In this document: positions 1 to 6,332 of the stretch, one piece after another
Position numbering within the stretch: the first letter of the stretch is position 1
How the letters are laid out: the number at the start of each line of letters is the position of its first letter
Assembly (NCBI GenBank): GCA_947631675.1
Contig: CANRMG010000076.1
Location: forward strand, 1-8,353
Direction: 5' to 3'
Length of the DNA: 8,353 nt
Source of the DNA: an uncultured Oscillospiraceae bacterium
GTDB taxonomy: Bacteria; Bacillota_A; Clostridia; Oscillospirales; Oscillospiraceae
The notes under the pieces: generated by a model
Databases searched by the model: none
What the model was told of the DNA's origin: nothing
Seen by the model: the letters and a program-made list of their open reading frames with translations, nothing else
Made by a program: the position numbers and the translations under genes

Positions 1-1974
1 GGCAAGACCGCCATCGCCGAGGGCCTGGCCCAGCGCATCGTCCGGGGGGACGTGCCCGAGGGGCTGAAGGACAAGACGGTGTTCAGCCTCGACATGGGCG
101 CTCTCGTGGCCGGGGCCAAGTACCGGGGCGAGTTTGAAGAGCGGCTCAAGGCCGTGCTGGAGGAGATCGCCAAGAGCGAGGGGAAGATACTCCTTTTCAT
201 CGACGAGCTGCACACCATCGTGGGCGCCGGCAAGACTGAAGGCAGCATGGACGCGGGCAACCTCTTAAAGCCCATGCTGGCGAGGGGGCAGCTGCACTGC
301 ATCGGCGCCACCACCCTGGACGAGTACAGAAAGTATATCGAAAAGGACGCGGCCCTGGAGCGCCGGTTCCAGCCCGTGCTGGTGGAGGAACCCACGGTGG
401 AGGACACCATCTCCATCCTCCGGGGCCTCAAGGAGCGCTACGAGATATACCACGGCGTGCGCATCCATGACGCAGCCCTGGTGGCGGCGGCGACGCTGTC
501 CAACCGGTATATCACCGACCGCTTCCTGCCGGACAAGGCCATCGACCTGGTGGACGAGGCCTGCGCCCTCATCCGCACGGAGATAGACTCCATGCCGTCG
601 GAACTGGACGACGTGCGCCGGCGCATCATGCAGATGGAAATAGAGGAGATGGCCCTCAAAAAGGAGACGGACCGCCTAAGTCAGGACCGTCTCGAAAAAC
701 TTCGTCAGGAGCTGGCCGCCGAAAAGGAGACCTTCGCCGAGATGAAGGCCCGCTGGGAGGCGGAGAAGGCGGACGTGGACGCGGTGAAGGGCCTGAAGGC
801 CGAGATCGAGCGCCAGACCGCCGACATGGAGCGGGCCCAGCAGAACTATGAATATGAAAAGGCCGCGCGGCTCAAATACGAGACCATCCCGGCCCTGCAG
901 AAGAAGCTCTCCGAGGCGGAGGCCGCGCCCCATAAGAGCGGGAGCCTTGTGCAGGACGCGGTGACCGAGGAGGAGATCGCCGGCATCGTGGCCCGCTGGA
1001 CGGGCATCCCCGTGGCCCGGCTCATGGAGGGCGAGCGGGAAAAGCTGCTGCACCTGGAGGACATTTTGCACCGGCGTGTGGTGGGCCAGGACGAGGCGGT
1101 GCGCCTCGTCACCGAGGCCATACTGCGCTCCCGGGCGGGCATCGCGGACCCCAACCGGCCCATCGGCTCCTTCCTCTTCCTGGGCCCCACCGGCGTGGGC
1201 AAGACGGAGCTTGCCAAGAGCCTGGCCCAGGCCCTTTTCGACGACGAGAAGAGCATGGTGCGCATCGACATGACCGAGTACATGGAGAAGTTCTCCGTCT
1301 CCCGGCTCATCGGCGCCCCTCCGGGGTACGTGGGCTATGACGAGGGCGGCCAGCTCACCGAGGCGGTGCGCCGCCGGCCCTACAGCGTGGTCCTCTTCGA
1401 CGAGGTGGAAAAGGCCCACCCGGACGTGTTCAACATCCTCCTGCAGGTGCTGGACGACGGACGCATCACGGACTCCCAGGGCCGGACGGTGGACTTTAAG
1501 AATACCGTCATCATCCTCACGTCCAATCTGGGAAGCCCTTATCTCCTGGAGGGCATCGGCCCGGACGGGGACATTACCCTGGAGGCGAAGGCCGCCGTCA
1601 TGGGGGAGCTGCAAAGGTCCTTCCGACCGGAGTTTTTGAACCGGCTGGACGAGACGGTGTTCTTCAAGCCCCTGACGAAGGAAAACCTCACCGGCATCAT
1701 TGCCATCCTCACCGACAGCCTGCGCCAGCGCCTGGCGGACAAGGGCTTGGGCCTGGAGTTCACCCCCGCCGCCACCGAGCTCATCATCGACCGGGGCTTC
1801 GACCCGGTATACGGCGCGCGGCCCCTGAAGCGGTATCTGCAGAGCGCCGCCGAGACGCTTATCGCCAAAAAGCTCCTCTCCGGGGACATCCCCGCCGGGG
1901 CGACGCTGGCGGTGGATGTACAGGACGGCGAGCTCACGTGCCTGGTGCGGGACATCGCCACGACGGATCAATAA
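1..1974 (+). CDS. clpB: ATP-dependent chaperone ClpB (Hsp104 family), 5'-truncated by the window edge
   Basis: ClpB is a hexameric AAA+ disaggregase that threads aggregated proteins through its pore, working with DnaK. The frame is open from base 1, giving 657 residues; the N-terminal domain and the start of the first Walker A lie outside the window, which opens on its GKT. Visible parts (window residues): NBD1 Walker B ILLFIDE at 63-69, pore-loop segment [12 protein letters not shown] near 39-50, arginine-finger segment ALERRF at 118-123, a charged coiled-coil middle domain at about 190-310, NBD2 Walker A GPTGVGKT at 395-402, Walker B VVLFDE at 463-468, pore loop GAPPGYVGY near 440, and sensor-2 GAR at 605-607. 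The coiled-coil M domain separates ClpB from ClpA, ClpX and shorter ClpC forms. Nothing is broken in the visible part. It ends 4 nt before a strong hairpin terminator and converges with the MFS gene. Its promoter and any CIRCE or CtsR operator would lie upstream of the window. Confidence 0.97.
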   Translation, partial: GKTAIAEGLAQRIVRGDVPEGLKDKTVFSLDMGALVAGAKYRGEFEERLKAVLEEIAKSEGKILLFIDELHTIVGAGKTEGSMDAGNLLKPMLARGQLHCIGATTLDEYRKYIEKDAALERRFQPVLVEEPTVEDTISILRGLKERYEIYHGVRIHDAALVAAATLSNRYITDRFLPDKAIDLVDEACALIRTEIDSMPSELDDVRRRIMQMEIEEMALKKETDRLSQDRLEKLRQELAAEKETFAEMKARWEAEKADVDAVKGLKAEIERQTADMERAQQNYEYEKAARLKYETIPALQKKLSEAEAAPHKSGSLVQDAVTEEEIAGIVARWTGIPVARLMEGEREKLLHLEDILHRRVVGQDEAVRLVTEAILRSRAGIADPNRPIGSFLFLGPTGVGKTELAKSLAQALFDDEKSMVRIDMTEYMEKFSVSRLIGAPPGYVGYDEGGQLTEAVRRRPYSVVLFDEVEKAHPDVFNILLQVLDDGRITDSQGRTVDFKNTVIILTSNLGSPYLLEGIGPDGDITLEAKAAVMGELQRSFRPEFLNRLDETVFFKPLTKENLTGIIAILTDSLRQRLADKGLGLEFTPAATELIIDRGFDPVYGARPLKRYLQSAAETLIAKKLLSGDIPAGATLAVDVQDGELTCLVRDIATTDQ

Positions 1975-1978
1975 AGCG

Positions 1979-2010
1979 AAAAGCCCGGAGCCATCGGCTC
2001 CGGGCTTTTT
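1979..2010. terminator. Bidirectional intrinsic terminator between clpB and the MFS gene
   Basis: The arms 1979-1992 and 1996-2009 are perfectly complementary over 14 bp (core AGCCCGGAGCC / GGCTCCGGGCT) around a 3-nt loop, ATC. On the plus strand it ends in five T (2006-2010). On the minus strand the complementary A-run (1979-1982) gives a U-tract. It begins 4 nt after the clpB stop and sits 8 nt beyond the MFS stop, so it most likely ends both convergent transcripts. Confidence 0.93.
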
Positions 2011-2017
2011 CCGTATC

Positions 2018-3169
2018 TTATTCAAAATACTGCCGGCAGAAGACTGCCGCGGCCAGGGCGCATATAAAGCACACCGCCCCGCACAGCACGAACGATGCGT
2101 CCAGGCTCCTCTCTGCCACCTGGCCCAGGATAAGGGTCCCCCCGGCGGCAATGGCCTCGTCCAGCACCGCGTAGATGCTCAGCTGTGTGGCCCGGTCGGC
2201 AACCGTCACTTGCCGGTTCCACACCTGGCTCATCAGCGGGTTTATGAGGGCGCAGGAGCCCTCCATGAAGAGGATGCAGCCCACGGAGAGCGCCGCCGAG
2301 CGGGTTGTCGTCAGCGTGAGACAGGCCGCGCCCGTCAGCGCCAGCGTCCACAGCACCGAGCGGCCCCGGCCCAGCTTATCGGTGAACCGCTGGGAGAACA
2401 CGCCGGCCATGGACACCACCGACACGGCGATGTAGACCCAGCCCATGGCCCGGCTCCCCATGCCGCACCGGAGGTACTGGTTCTGGTTGAGCCATGTGCA
2501 CACCGTGCTCAGCACTACGCCGTACAGAGCCATGCATACCACCAGCAGCATGAACCGCCGCTGGCGCAGCGTTGACCCCAGCAGCCGGAAAAAGGCGCGC
2601 ACCGGCGCCCGCCGCTCCTTCTCCGGGGGCCGGACCTCCGTAAGAAACAGCGTGAGCACCGCCGCCAGGGCGTAGGCGATGAGGGTGGCGAGAGCCGCCA
2701 GGGCGTAGTCGTCGGCCATCCAAAGGGAGAAGGCCCCGGCGCTTATGAGAAGCCCCGCCGTGCTCCACGCGCCCCACCGGCCAAAGACCTTCTGGCTGTC
2801 CCCGTCGCCGCAGGAGAGGTACAGGATGCTCTCGTCCACCCCGGACAGGGCTGCGACGGACATGCTTAAGAGCACCCGCTCCCAGAAGAAGTCCATGAAG
2901 CCGTCCGCCCGCCAGAAGATGAGCTTGGATAGGGCATAGACGCCGCACCCGGCGGTCATGGTCCTTTTGTAGCCGATGCGGTCGGCGAGCACGCCCCAGG
3001 GCAGCTCCATGGCCAGCTGGATGAGGAAGGATATGCTCTCCAGGAGGGTGATCTGCCCCAGGGTCAGCCCCCGGGCCTGGCGGTACAGGGAGGCCACGGC
3101 GGCGTAGAACACCATGCCCTGCAGAAAAGACACGGCGTAAAGGATATAGACATTGCGTTTTATTTTCAT
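2018..3169 (-). CDS. Major facilitator superfamily transporter, candidate drug efflux pump
   Basis: This 383-residue protein has the length and hydrophobic periodicity of a 12-helix MFS permease in the cytoplasmic membrane. The MFS motif A, GVLADRIGYKR, lies at residues 59-69 in the loop between helices 2 and 3. A degenerate copy (RFTDKLGRGR, about 251-260) marks the second six-helix half. A charged central loop (EVRPPEKERR, about 178-187) separates the halves. The opening resembles a broad group of clostridial MFS proteins of unknown substrate; I cannot assign a substrate from sequence. The start ATG at 3169 is preceded by GAGG (3180-3183) with a 10-nt spacer. That site is predicted to be locked in a long RNA helix of the leader, an arrangement typical of inducible antibiotic-resistance genes and the main reason to suspect drug efflux. 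It has its own promoter downstream of the dnaC-like gene and ends at the bidirectional terminator shared with clpB. No frameshift is seen. Confidence 0.9.
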   Translation of the reverse strand: MKIKRNVYILYAVSFLQGMVFYAAVASLYRQARGLTLGQITLLESISFLIQLAMELPWGVLADRIGYKRTMTAGCGVYALSKLIFWRADGFMDFFWERVLLSMSVAALSGVDESILYLSCGDGDSQKVFGRWGAWSTAGLLISAGAFSLWMADDYALAALATLIAYALAAVLTLFLTEVRPPEKERRAPVRAFFRLLGSTLRQRRFMLLVVCMALYGVVLSTVCTWLNQNQYLRCGMGSRAMGWVYIAVSVVSMAGVFSQRFTDKLGRGRSVLWTLALTGAACLTLTTTRSAALSVGCILFMEGSCALINPLMSQVWNRQVTVADRATQLSIYAVLDEAIAAGGTLILGQVAERSLDASFVLCGAVCFICALAAAVFCRQYFE

Positions 3170-3179
3170 GGTAGTTCGA

Positions 3180-3183
3180 CCTC
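3180..3183 (-). promoter_or_regulatory. Sequestered Shine-Dalgarno of the MFS gene
   Basis: GAGG sits 10 nt before the MFS ATG and directly after the six-U run. In the predicted outer helix it pairs with UCUU (3282-3279), which is codon 5 and the first base of the leader-peptide stop. The site is therefore accessible only if that helix is open. Confidence 0.7.
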
Positions 3184-3278
3184 AAAAAACAGAATGTTGG
3201 GCGCTTTTGGGCGCAAAAATCCCACGGCAAATCGGCAAGCCGAAGCCTGCCTCATTTTCCGTGGGTCATTCTGTTTTT
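3184..3278 (-). terminator. Branched intrinsic-terminator-like helix in the MFS leader
   Basis: The arms AAAAACAGAATG (3278-3267) and CATTCTGTTTTT (3196-3185) pair perfectly over 12 bp and end in a six-U run (3189-3184). The 70-nt interior folds into one strong UUCG-capped hairpin and one weak hairpin, so the arms are brought close together. The U-run is itself part of the helix, as in many A-tract/U-tract terminators. It could attenuate the MFS transcript and also stop readthrough from the dnaD-dnaC operon, for which no other terminator is seen. Confidence 0.6.
3215..3265 (-). terminator. Inner UUCG-capped hairpin followed by five U
   Basis: CCCACGG (3265-3259) pairs with CCGTGGG (3227-3221). 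AAAT (3257-3254) then pairs with ATTT (3232-3229). The tip is GGCAGGC (3251-3245) with GCTTGCC (3240-3234), closed by the stable C(UUCG)G tetraloop (3244-3241). ATTTTTG follows at 3220-3214. The fold is convincing. Whether it terminates or pauses RNA polymerase, or only shortens the interior of the outer helix, is uncertain because the U-run is short and separated by one A. Confidence 0.5.
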
Positions 3279-3294
3279 AAGATCGAAACATCAT
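3277..3294 (-). CDS. Five-codon leader peptide (MMFRS) upstream of the MFS gene
   Basis: The ORF reads ATG ATG TTT CGA TCT TAA. It starts 9 nt after a good Shine-Dalgarno (ACGAGG, core 3307-3304) and about 15 nt after the predicted transcription start. Translation from the second ATG would give MFRS. Codons 3-5 and the stop form the 5' arm of the helix that covers the MFS ribosome binding site, so ribosome position here should decide whether that helix forms. Very short leader peptides with basic residues are known to cause drug-dependent stalling in other resistance leaders. No homologue of this exact peptide is recalled. The ORF and its SD are seen directly; stalling is inference. Confidence 0.7.
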   Translation of the reverse strand: MMFRS

Positions 3295-3316
3295 GAAAAA
3301 ATACCTCGTAGGGATC

Positions 3317-3346
3317 ATTATACGCCTGCGTCAGAGCATTTGTCAA
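3317..3346 (-). promoter_or_regulatory. Consensus sigma-A promoter of the MFS gene
   Basis: On the minus strand the -35 TTGACA (3346-3341) and -10 TATAAT (3322-3317) both match consensus in all six bases and are separated by 18 bp. Transcription should start near 3310. The -35 box overlaps the TGA stop (3345-3343) of the dnaC-like gene. A promoter this strong driving a pump gene fits a design in which control lies in the leader RNA rather than at initiation. Confidence 0.88.
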
Positions 3347-4311
3347 TCCAGGCTCCGGGCCTTTTTCAGCACCCGGATGTCCTGGCCGATGAAGTGGAGG
3401 GGCTGGTATTCCCCCAAAAGCCGGGAGGCGATCTGGGGCGTGTAGCGCTTTTTGATCTGCTCGTCGGTCAGGTTGGTGGTGACGACGGTCTTTTTCCGGG
3501 CCATCAGGCGGGTGTTGATAAGGGTATACAGCGCGGTGACGGAGTAGGCGGAGACCATCTCCGTGCCCAGGTCGTCCAGGATGAGCAGGTCGCAGTCCTC
3601 CATCCGGTGGGTGTGGGCGGCGGCGTCCTCGTCCCGGCCGAAGCGGGCGGCCTCATAGGCGTCCATGGCCCCGCCGGCGGTCTCGTACACCACGGACCGA
3701 CCCTGGCGGGCCACCTCCCGGGCGATGCAGGCGGACAGGAAGGTCTTGCCCAGACCCGTGCTGCCCTGCAGAAGCAGGTTGTCGGAACCCTTCTGGCGGA
3801 AGTTGAGGGCGTAGTCCCGGCAGATGTCGAACACGATCTGCATCTGGGCCCGGGGGCCGTTGGGCCGGCCGTCGTCGTACCAGGACAGGTCGAAGGTGTC
3901 GAAGCTCTCGCTGCCCAGCTTCAAAAGGGCGGACAGGTCCCGGGCCTGGACCTGGTCGTAAAGCTTGTGAAGGCAGGAGCACATCTCGCCCCGCACATAG
4001 CCCGTGTCCCGGCAGAGAGGGCAGTCCCACGCCCCGTCCAGATAGTCTGTGGGCCAGCCGTTTTCCACCAGCAGCTCCGCCCGCCGGGCCTGGAGCTCCA
4101 GGCTCTTTTGGCTCAGCTCCTCCGGGAAGGCGCCGCCGGCCAGGGCCGCGGCCGCCGCCTGGGGCACAAGGGCGGCGATGGCTTCGTCGAGTCGGCGCAC
4201 CTCCGGCACCCGGGCGTATACCTCCCGGTGGCGCTGTCGGTCCGTGCGCAGGGCCTGACGGCGGATATTCTCTTTTTCCTCTCTGGCAAGGGCCAGCAGC
4301 TTTCCGTCCAT
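3343..4311 (-). CDS. DnaC/DnaI-like helicase-loader ATPase (primosomal ATP-binding protein)
   Basis: This 322-residue AAA+ protein of the DnaC/DnaI/IstB group most likely loads the replicative helicase at the origin or restart sites. Features in order: a charged helical N-terminal region (1-85); a cysteine cluster C97-x2-C100-DTGYxxGxx-C111-x-C113, probably zinc-binding, comparable in role to the zinc-binding N-terminal domain of B. subtilis DnaI; Walker A GSTGLGKT at 183-190; Walker B LLILDD at 242-247; sensor-1 TTN at 278-280; and a SR arginine pair at 296-297. The ATG at 4311 has AGGAG five nt upstream. It lies 14 nt after the stop of the DnaD-domain gene, so the two are almost certainly co-transcribed and act together. 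The IstB transposase helper is the alternative for this fold, but no transposase lies nearby. Its stop codon overlaps the MFS -35 box. Confidence 0.92.
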   Translation of the reverse strand: MDGKLLALAREEKENIRRQALRTDRQRHREVYARVPEVRRLDEAIAALVPQAAAAALAGGAFPEELSQKSLELQARRAELLVENGWPTDYLDGAWDCPLCRDTGYVRGEMCSCLHKLYDQVQARDLSALLKLGSESFDTFDLSWYDDGRPNGPRAQMQIVFDICRDYALNFRQKGSDNLLLQGSTGLGKTFLSACIAREVARQGRSVVYETAGGAMDAYEAARFGRDEDAAAHTHRMEDCDLLILDDLGTEMVSAYSVTALYTLINTRLMARKKTVVTTNLTDEQIKKRYTPQIASRLLGEYQPLHFIGQDIRVLKKARSLD

Positions 4312-4325
4312 TTGCGCTCCTATCC

Positions 4326-5258
4326 TCAGCCGTTTTTGATCTTCTCGTGCAGCTTCTGCAGCCGCCGGAGCTCCTGCTCGTCCACCTCCATGGTGGGCGT
4401 CTCCCAGCCGCCCCGGCCGGGCTTGCGGTCGCCCTGCTCGATCTGGGCCAGGGTGTGCAGGCCCTTCTTATGCCAGGAGTTGACGATGGAGTCCATGTAC
4501 CGCCACTTCAGGGCCCCCGTGTTGGTGACGGTCCTGTCCGCCGCCAGGGCCAGCTCCTCCGGGCCGAAGCCCAGGTCGATCCAGGAGGCGACGTACTTCT
4601 TCTCCGTGGCCGTGAGCGCCCTGTCCCGGATGCCTATGGCCCGCTGTACCTCGGCGGCCAGGCCACGGCGGCGCTCCTGCTCGGCCAGCCATGCCTCTGC
4701 CTGCTCGTCCGTCATGATCTCCCGGTCGAACCAGGCGTAGGCCTCCTTCTCGATGACGGCGAAGCCTAGGTGCTTTTCCGCGCCGTAGCGCCGGTCGTGC
4801 TCGTCCTTGCAGTAGTTGATCAGGAGCATGATAACGCCCACGGGCAGGCCCAGGTCGTCGTATATGCCGAAGAGCTTTTTCAGGTCCGTGGACGACAGCA
4901 CCCGGCCCAGCTTGTTCTGGGCCTCATCCACCAGGGCCCGGAAGGCCGGGTCCGACTGGCTGCGCCGGACCACGTCTGCCGCCCGGTACTCCGGCGCCTG
5001 CCGCTCCGGCAGGGGCTTGGCGTCCCCCTCCGACAGCAGGCCCATGCCCTCCAGCTTCATGGCCAGGCCCCGGATGCGCTGCCCGGACAGGCGCAGCTCC
5101 GCCGCGGCCCGGTCCATGTCCAGCGCGCCGCCGTTTTTCAGGATGTGCAGGTACAAGAGCGCACAGTCTCCGTCGGCGGATTCCAAAAGCCTGTCCGCGT
5201 GCTGACGGGGCACCGCCAGCAGGCTGGGGCAATTCAGTTTCAGTTTGCTGTCGTCCAT
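4326..5258 (-). CDS. DnaD-domain replication initiation protein
   Basis: From the ATG at 5258 the protein has 310 residues. The N-terminal part (about 28-78) looks like a winged helix: LYLHILKNGGALDMDRAAAE followed by a second amphipathic helix. Two DnaD-type helical domains follow, at about 100-178 and 205-270. The second ends in the hallmark Y-x3-I-x3-W (Y254, I258, W262, in KWRYMDSIVNSWHKKG), the first in a weaker VIEKEAYAWF version. The C-terminus is basic and charged. DnaD-family proteins bind and remodel DNA and help recruit the helicase loader, matching the downstream DnaC-like gene. An in-frame GTG at 5294 would add 12 residues but falls within a few nt of the predicted transcription start, so the ATG is preferred. 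Its only nearby SD is AAGG about 10 nt upstream, a weak site. It could be the chromosomal DnaD/DnaB equivalent; the exact orthology is not decided here. Confidence 0.9.
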   Translation of the reverse strand: MDDSKLKLNCPSLLAVPRQHADRLLESADGDCALLYLHILKNGGALDMDRAAAELRLSGQRIRGLAMKLEGMGLLSEGDAKPLPERQAPEYRAADVVRRSQSDPAFRALVDEAQNKLGRVLSSTDLKKLFGIYDDLGLPVGVIMLLINYCKDEHDRRYGAEKHLGFAVIEKEAYAWFDREIMTDEQAEAWLAEQERRRGLAAEVQRAIGIRDRALTATEKKYVASWIDLGFGPEELALAADRTVTNTGALKWRYMDSIVNSWHKKGLHTLAQIEQGDRKPGRGGWETPTMEVDEQELRRLQKLHEKIKNG

Positions 5259-5302
5259 GGGTGAGCATCCTTGTCTCTTTGGTGTAAGGTCCACGCCCTA
5301 AT

Positions 5303-5331
5303 AGTATAGCAGAACTGACCGGCGGTGACAA
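5303..5331 (-). promoter_or_regulatory. Sigma-A promoter of the dnaD-dnaC operon
   Basis: On the minus strand the -35 TTGTCA (5331-5326) and -10 TATACT (5308-5303) are separated by 17 bp, each with five of six consensus bases. The start of transcription should fall near 5296, giving a leader of about 38 nt to the ATG at 5258. Confidence 0.8.
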
Positions 5332-5334
5332 GTT

Positions 5335-5363
5335 TTGCTTAACGGGGCGGGGCGTGGTATACT
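5335..5363 (+). promoter_or_regulatory. Sigma-A promoter of the PHP-domain gene
   Basis: The -35 TTGCTT (5335-5340) and -10 TATACT (5358-5363) have a 17-bp spacer; the -35 is weak. The predicted start near 5370 lies directly before the SD AGGGGGG (5371-5377), giving a very short leader of about 14 nt. It is back to back with the dnaD promoter, with the two -35 boxes only 3 bp apart. Confidence 0.7.
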
Positions 5364-5383
5364 GAACAAAAGGGGGGCGGCAC

Positions 5384-6232
5384 ATGAAAGGGAACGTGGA
5401 TCTTCATGTCCATACCACGGCCTCGGACGGGACATATACGCCCCGGCAGGCGGTGGAGCTGGCCCAAGAACTGGGTCTGGCGGCCATCGCCGTCACGGAT
5501 CACGACACGGTCGCCGGCCTGCCTGAGGCCATGGCCGCCGGGGCGGCGCTGGGGGTGGAGGTCATCGCCGGCGTCGAGATGAATGCCCAATACCGGGACA
5601 AGGGCGTGCACATCGTGGGACTGTTCATCGACCCGGCAGCTGAGAGCCTCCGGGCCGCCACGGACTTTGCCGTCCGGGCCCGGGACGAGCGCAACGAAAA
5701 GATGATCGCCGCCATGGCGGCGGACGGGTTCGCCGTCACCGTGGGGGACCTGCGCCGGGCCCATCCCGGGGCAGTGCTGGGCCGGCCCCATATCGCCCAG
5801 TGGCTCATGGACCATGGCTTTGCCACTTCGGTGGACGACGCCTTCCGCCGGTATCTGGGGAGGAGGGGGCGCTACTATATCCCCCGGGCACGAATGGCGC
5901 TTGCCCGGGCGGCGGCGTCCATCCGTCAGGCCGGGGGTCTCGCGGTGGCGGCCCATCCCCTGCAGTACGGCTATGAGGGGGAGGAGCTGGAAGCCTTTTT
6001 GCGGGCGGCGAAGGATGCCGGCTGCGGGGCCATGGAGGTGTGGTACCCCGGCTATTCGGAGGAGGAGCGGGCCATGCTCCTGGACCTTGCCGGGCGTCTG
6101 GGTCTGGCCCCTTCGGGGGGAAGCGACTTTCACGGCGGCCGCAAGCCCCACATCGCCATGGGCACCGGGAGGGACGGGGACCTGGCGGTGCCCTATGAGG
6201 TGCTGGAAGGCCTGCGGGCGGCGAAATTTTAA
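5384..6232 (+). CDS. PHP-domain phosphoesterase, RNase AM / YciV (TrpH) type
   Basis: This 282-residue protein shows the full set of PHP metal ligands: HVHTTASDG (H8, H10, D15), TDHD (D39, H40), GVEMN (E65), H76, the RPHIA segment (H136), HPLQ (H191) and SGGSDFHGG (D248, H250). This pattern and length match the RNase AM/YciV group, which hydrolyses 3',5'-nucleoside bisphosphates and trims short RNA 5' ends, rather than histidinol phosphatase or the PHP domain of DNA polymerases. It is expected to be a cytosolic trinuclear-metal enzyme. The ATG at 5384 is preceded by AGGGGGG with a 6-nt spacer. It is transcribed divergently from the dnaD operon. No hairpin terminator is visible after its stop, so readthrough into the U32 gene is possible although that gene has its own promoter. 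The exact substrate is inferred from family. Confidence 0.92.
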   Translation: MKGNVDLHVHTTASDGTYTPRQAVELAQELGLAAIAVTDHDTVAGLPEAMAAGAALGVEVIAGVEMNAQYRDKGVHIVGLFIDPAAESLRAATDFAVRARDERNEKMIAAMAADGFAVTVGDLRRAHPGAVLGRPHIAQWLMDHGFATSVDDAFRRYLGRRGRYYIPRARMALARAAASIRQAGGLAVAAHPLQYGYEGEELEAFLRAAKDAGCGAMEVWYPGYSEEERAMLLDLAGRLGLAPSGGSDFHGGRKPHIAMGTGRDGDLAVPYEVLEGLRAAKF

Positions 6233-6268
6233 GTTTTTGTAACGACCGCCAGAATTTGGGATTTCCAC

Positions 6269-6297
6269 TTGTTTTATGGGCAGATATTGTTTATAAT
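6269..6297 (+). promoter_or_regulatory. Sigma-A promoter of the U32-family gene
   Basis: A perfect -10 TATAAT (6292-6297) follows TTGTTT (6269-6274) by 17 bp. The surrounding 6233-6332 is clearly AT-richer than the flanking genes. The predicted start is near 6304, giving a leader of about 30 nt. A second -10-like TATACA at 6307-6312 has no good -35. Confidence 0.7.
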
Positions 6298-6332
6298 AAA
6301 GTGGTCTATACAGTTTTTTAGCGAGGGGACCA

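Larger units (their letters stand above)
3170..3310 (-). promoter_or_regulatory. Structured leader RNA of the MFS gene: predicted ribosome-mediated attenuator
   Basis: Read on the minus strand, the roughly 140-nt leader contains an SD (3304-3307), a five-codon ORF (3294-3277), then a nested fold. Outer helix: 3287-3267 pairs with 3196-3175 over 21 bp, with only U3184 bulged and two or three G-U pairs. Its 5' arm is codons 3-5 plus the stop of the small ORF; its 3' arm contains CATTCTG, six U (3189-3184) and the MFS SD GAGG (3183-3180). Inside lie a UUCG-capped hairpin (3265-3221) and a short GCGC/GCGC hairpin (3214-3201), so the whole could form a three-way junction. When formed, the outer helix both resembles an intrinsic terminator (helix then U6) and hides the SD. 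A ribosome held on the small ORF would block it. The pairing is read directly from the sequence; the mechanism is inferred from known leader-peptide attenuation of erm- and mef-type resistance genes. A ligand-binding riboswitch is the main alternative. Confidence 0.8.

Noticed and set aside
676..2151. Long open frame (491 codons) on the minus strand, antisense to clpB
   Set aside because: Its product is a low-complexity G/A/H/L/R-rich shadow of the GC-rich clpB codons, has no recognisable domain, and runs through the terminator into the MFS gene. ClpB is unambiguous.
3252..3269. Alternative leader ORF ATG ACC CAC GGA AAA TGA (MTHGK)
   Set aside because: It has no Shine-Dalgarno upstream and lies inside the helices. 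MMFRS has an SD at 9 nt and the right position to control the helix.
3170..3310. T-box or other known amino-acid riboswitch in the MFS leader
   Set aside because: No T-box sequence, specifier-loop arrangement or other riboswitch consensus I know could be matched. The gene is not an amino-acid or tRNA-synthetase gene.
3340..4740. Long open frame (466 codons) on the plus strand, antisense to the dnaC-like and DnaD genes
   Set aside because: It spans two well-supported genes on the other strand and has G/V/H/Q-rich composition with no domain. It is a frame kept open by high GC.
6233..6332. Terminator between the PHP and U32 genes
   Set aside because: T-runs are present (6233-6239 and 6313-6319) but no GC-rich inverted repeat precedes them. 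Only a promoter is supported here.
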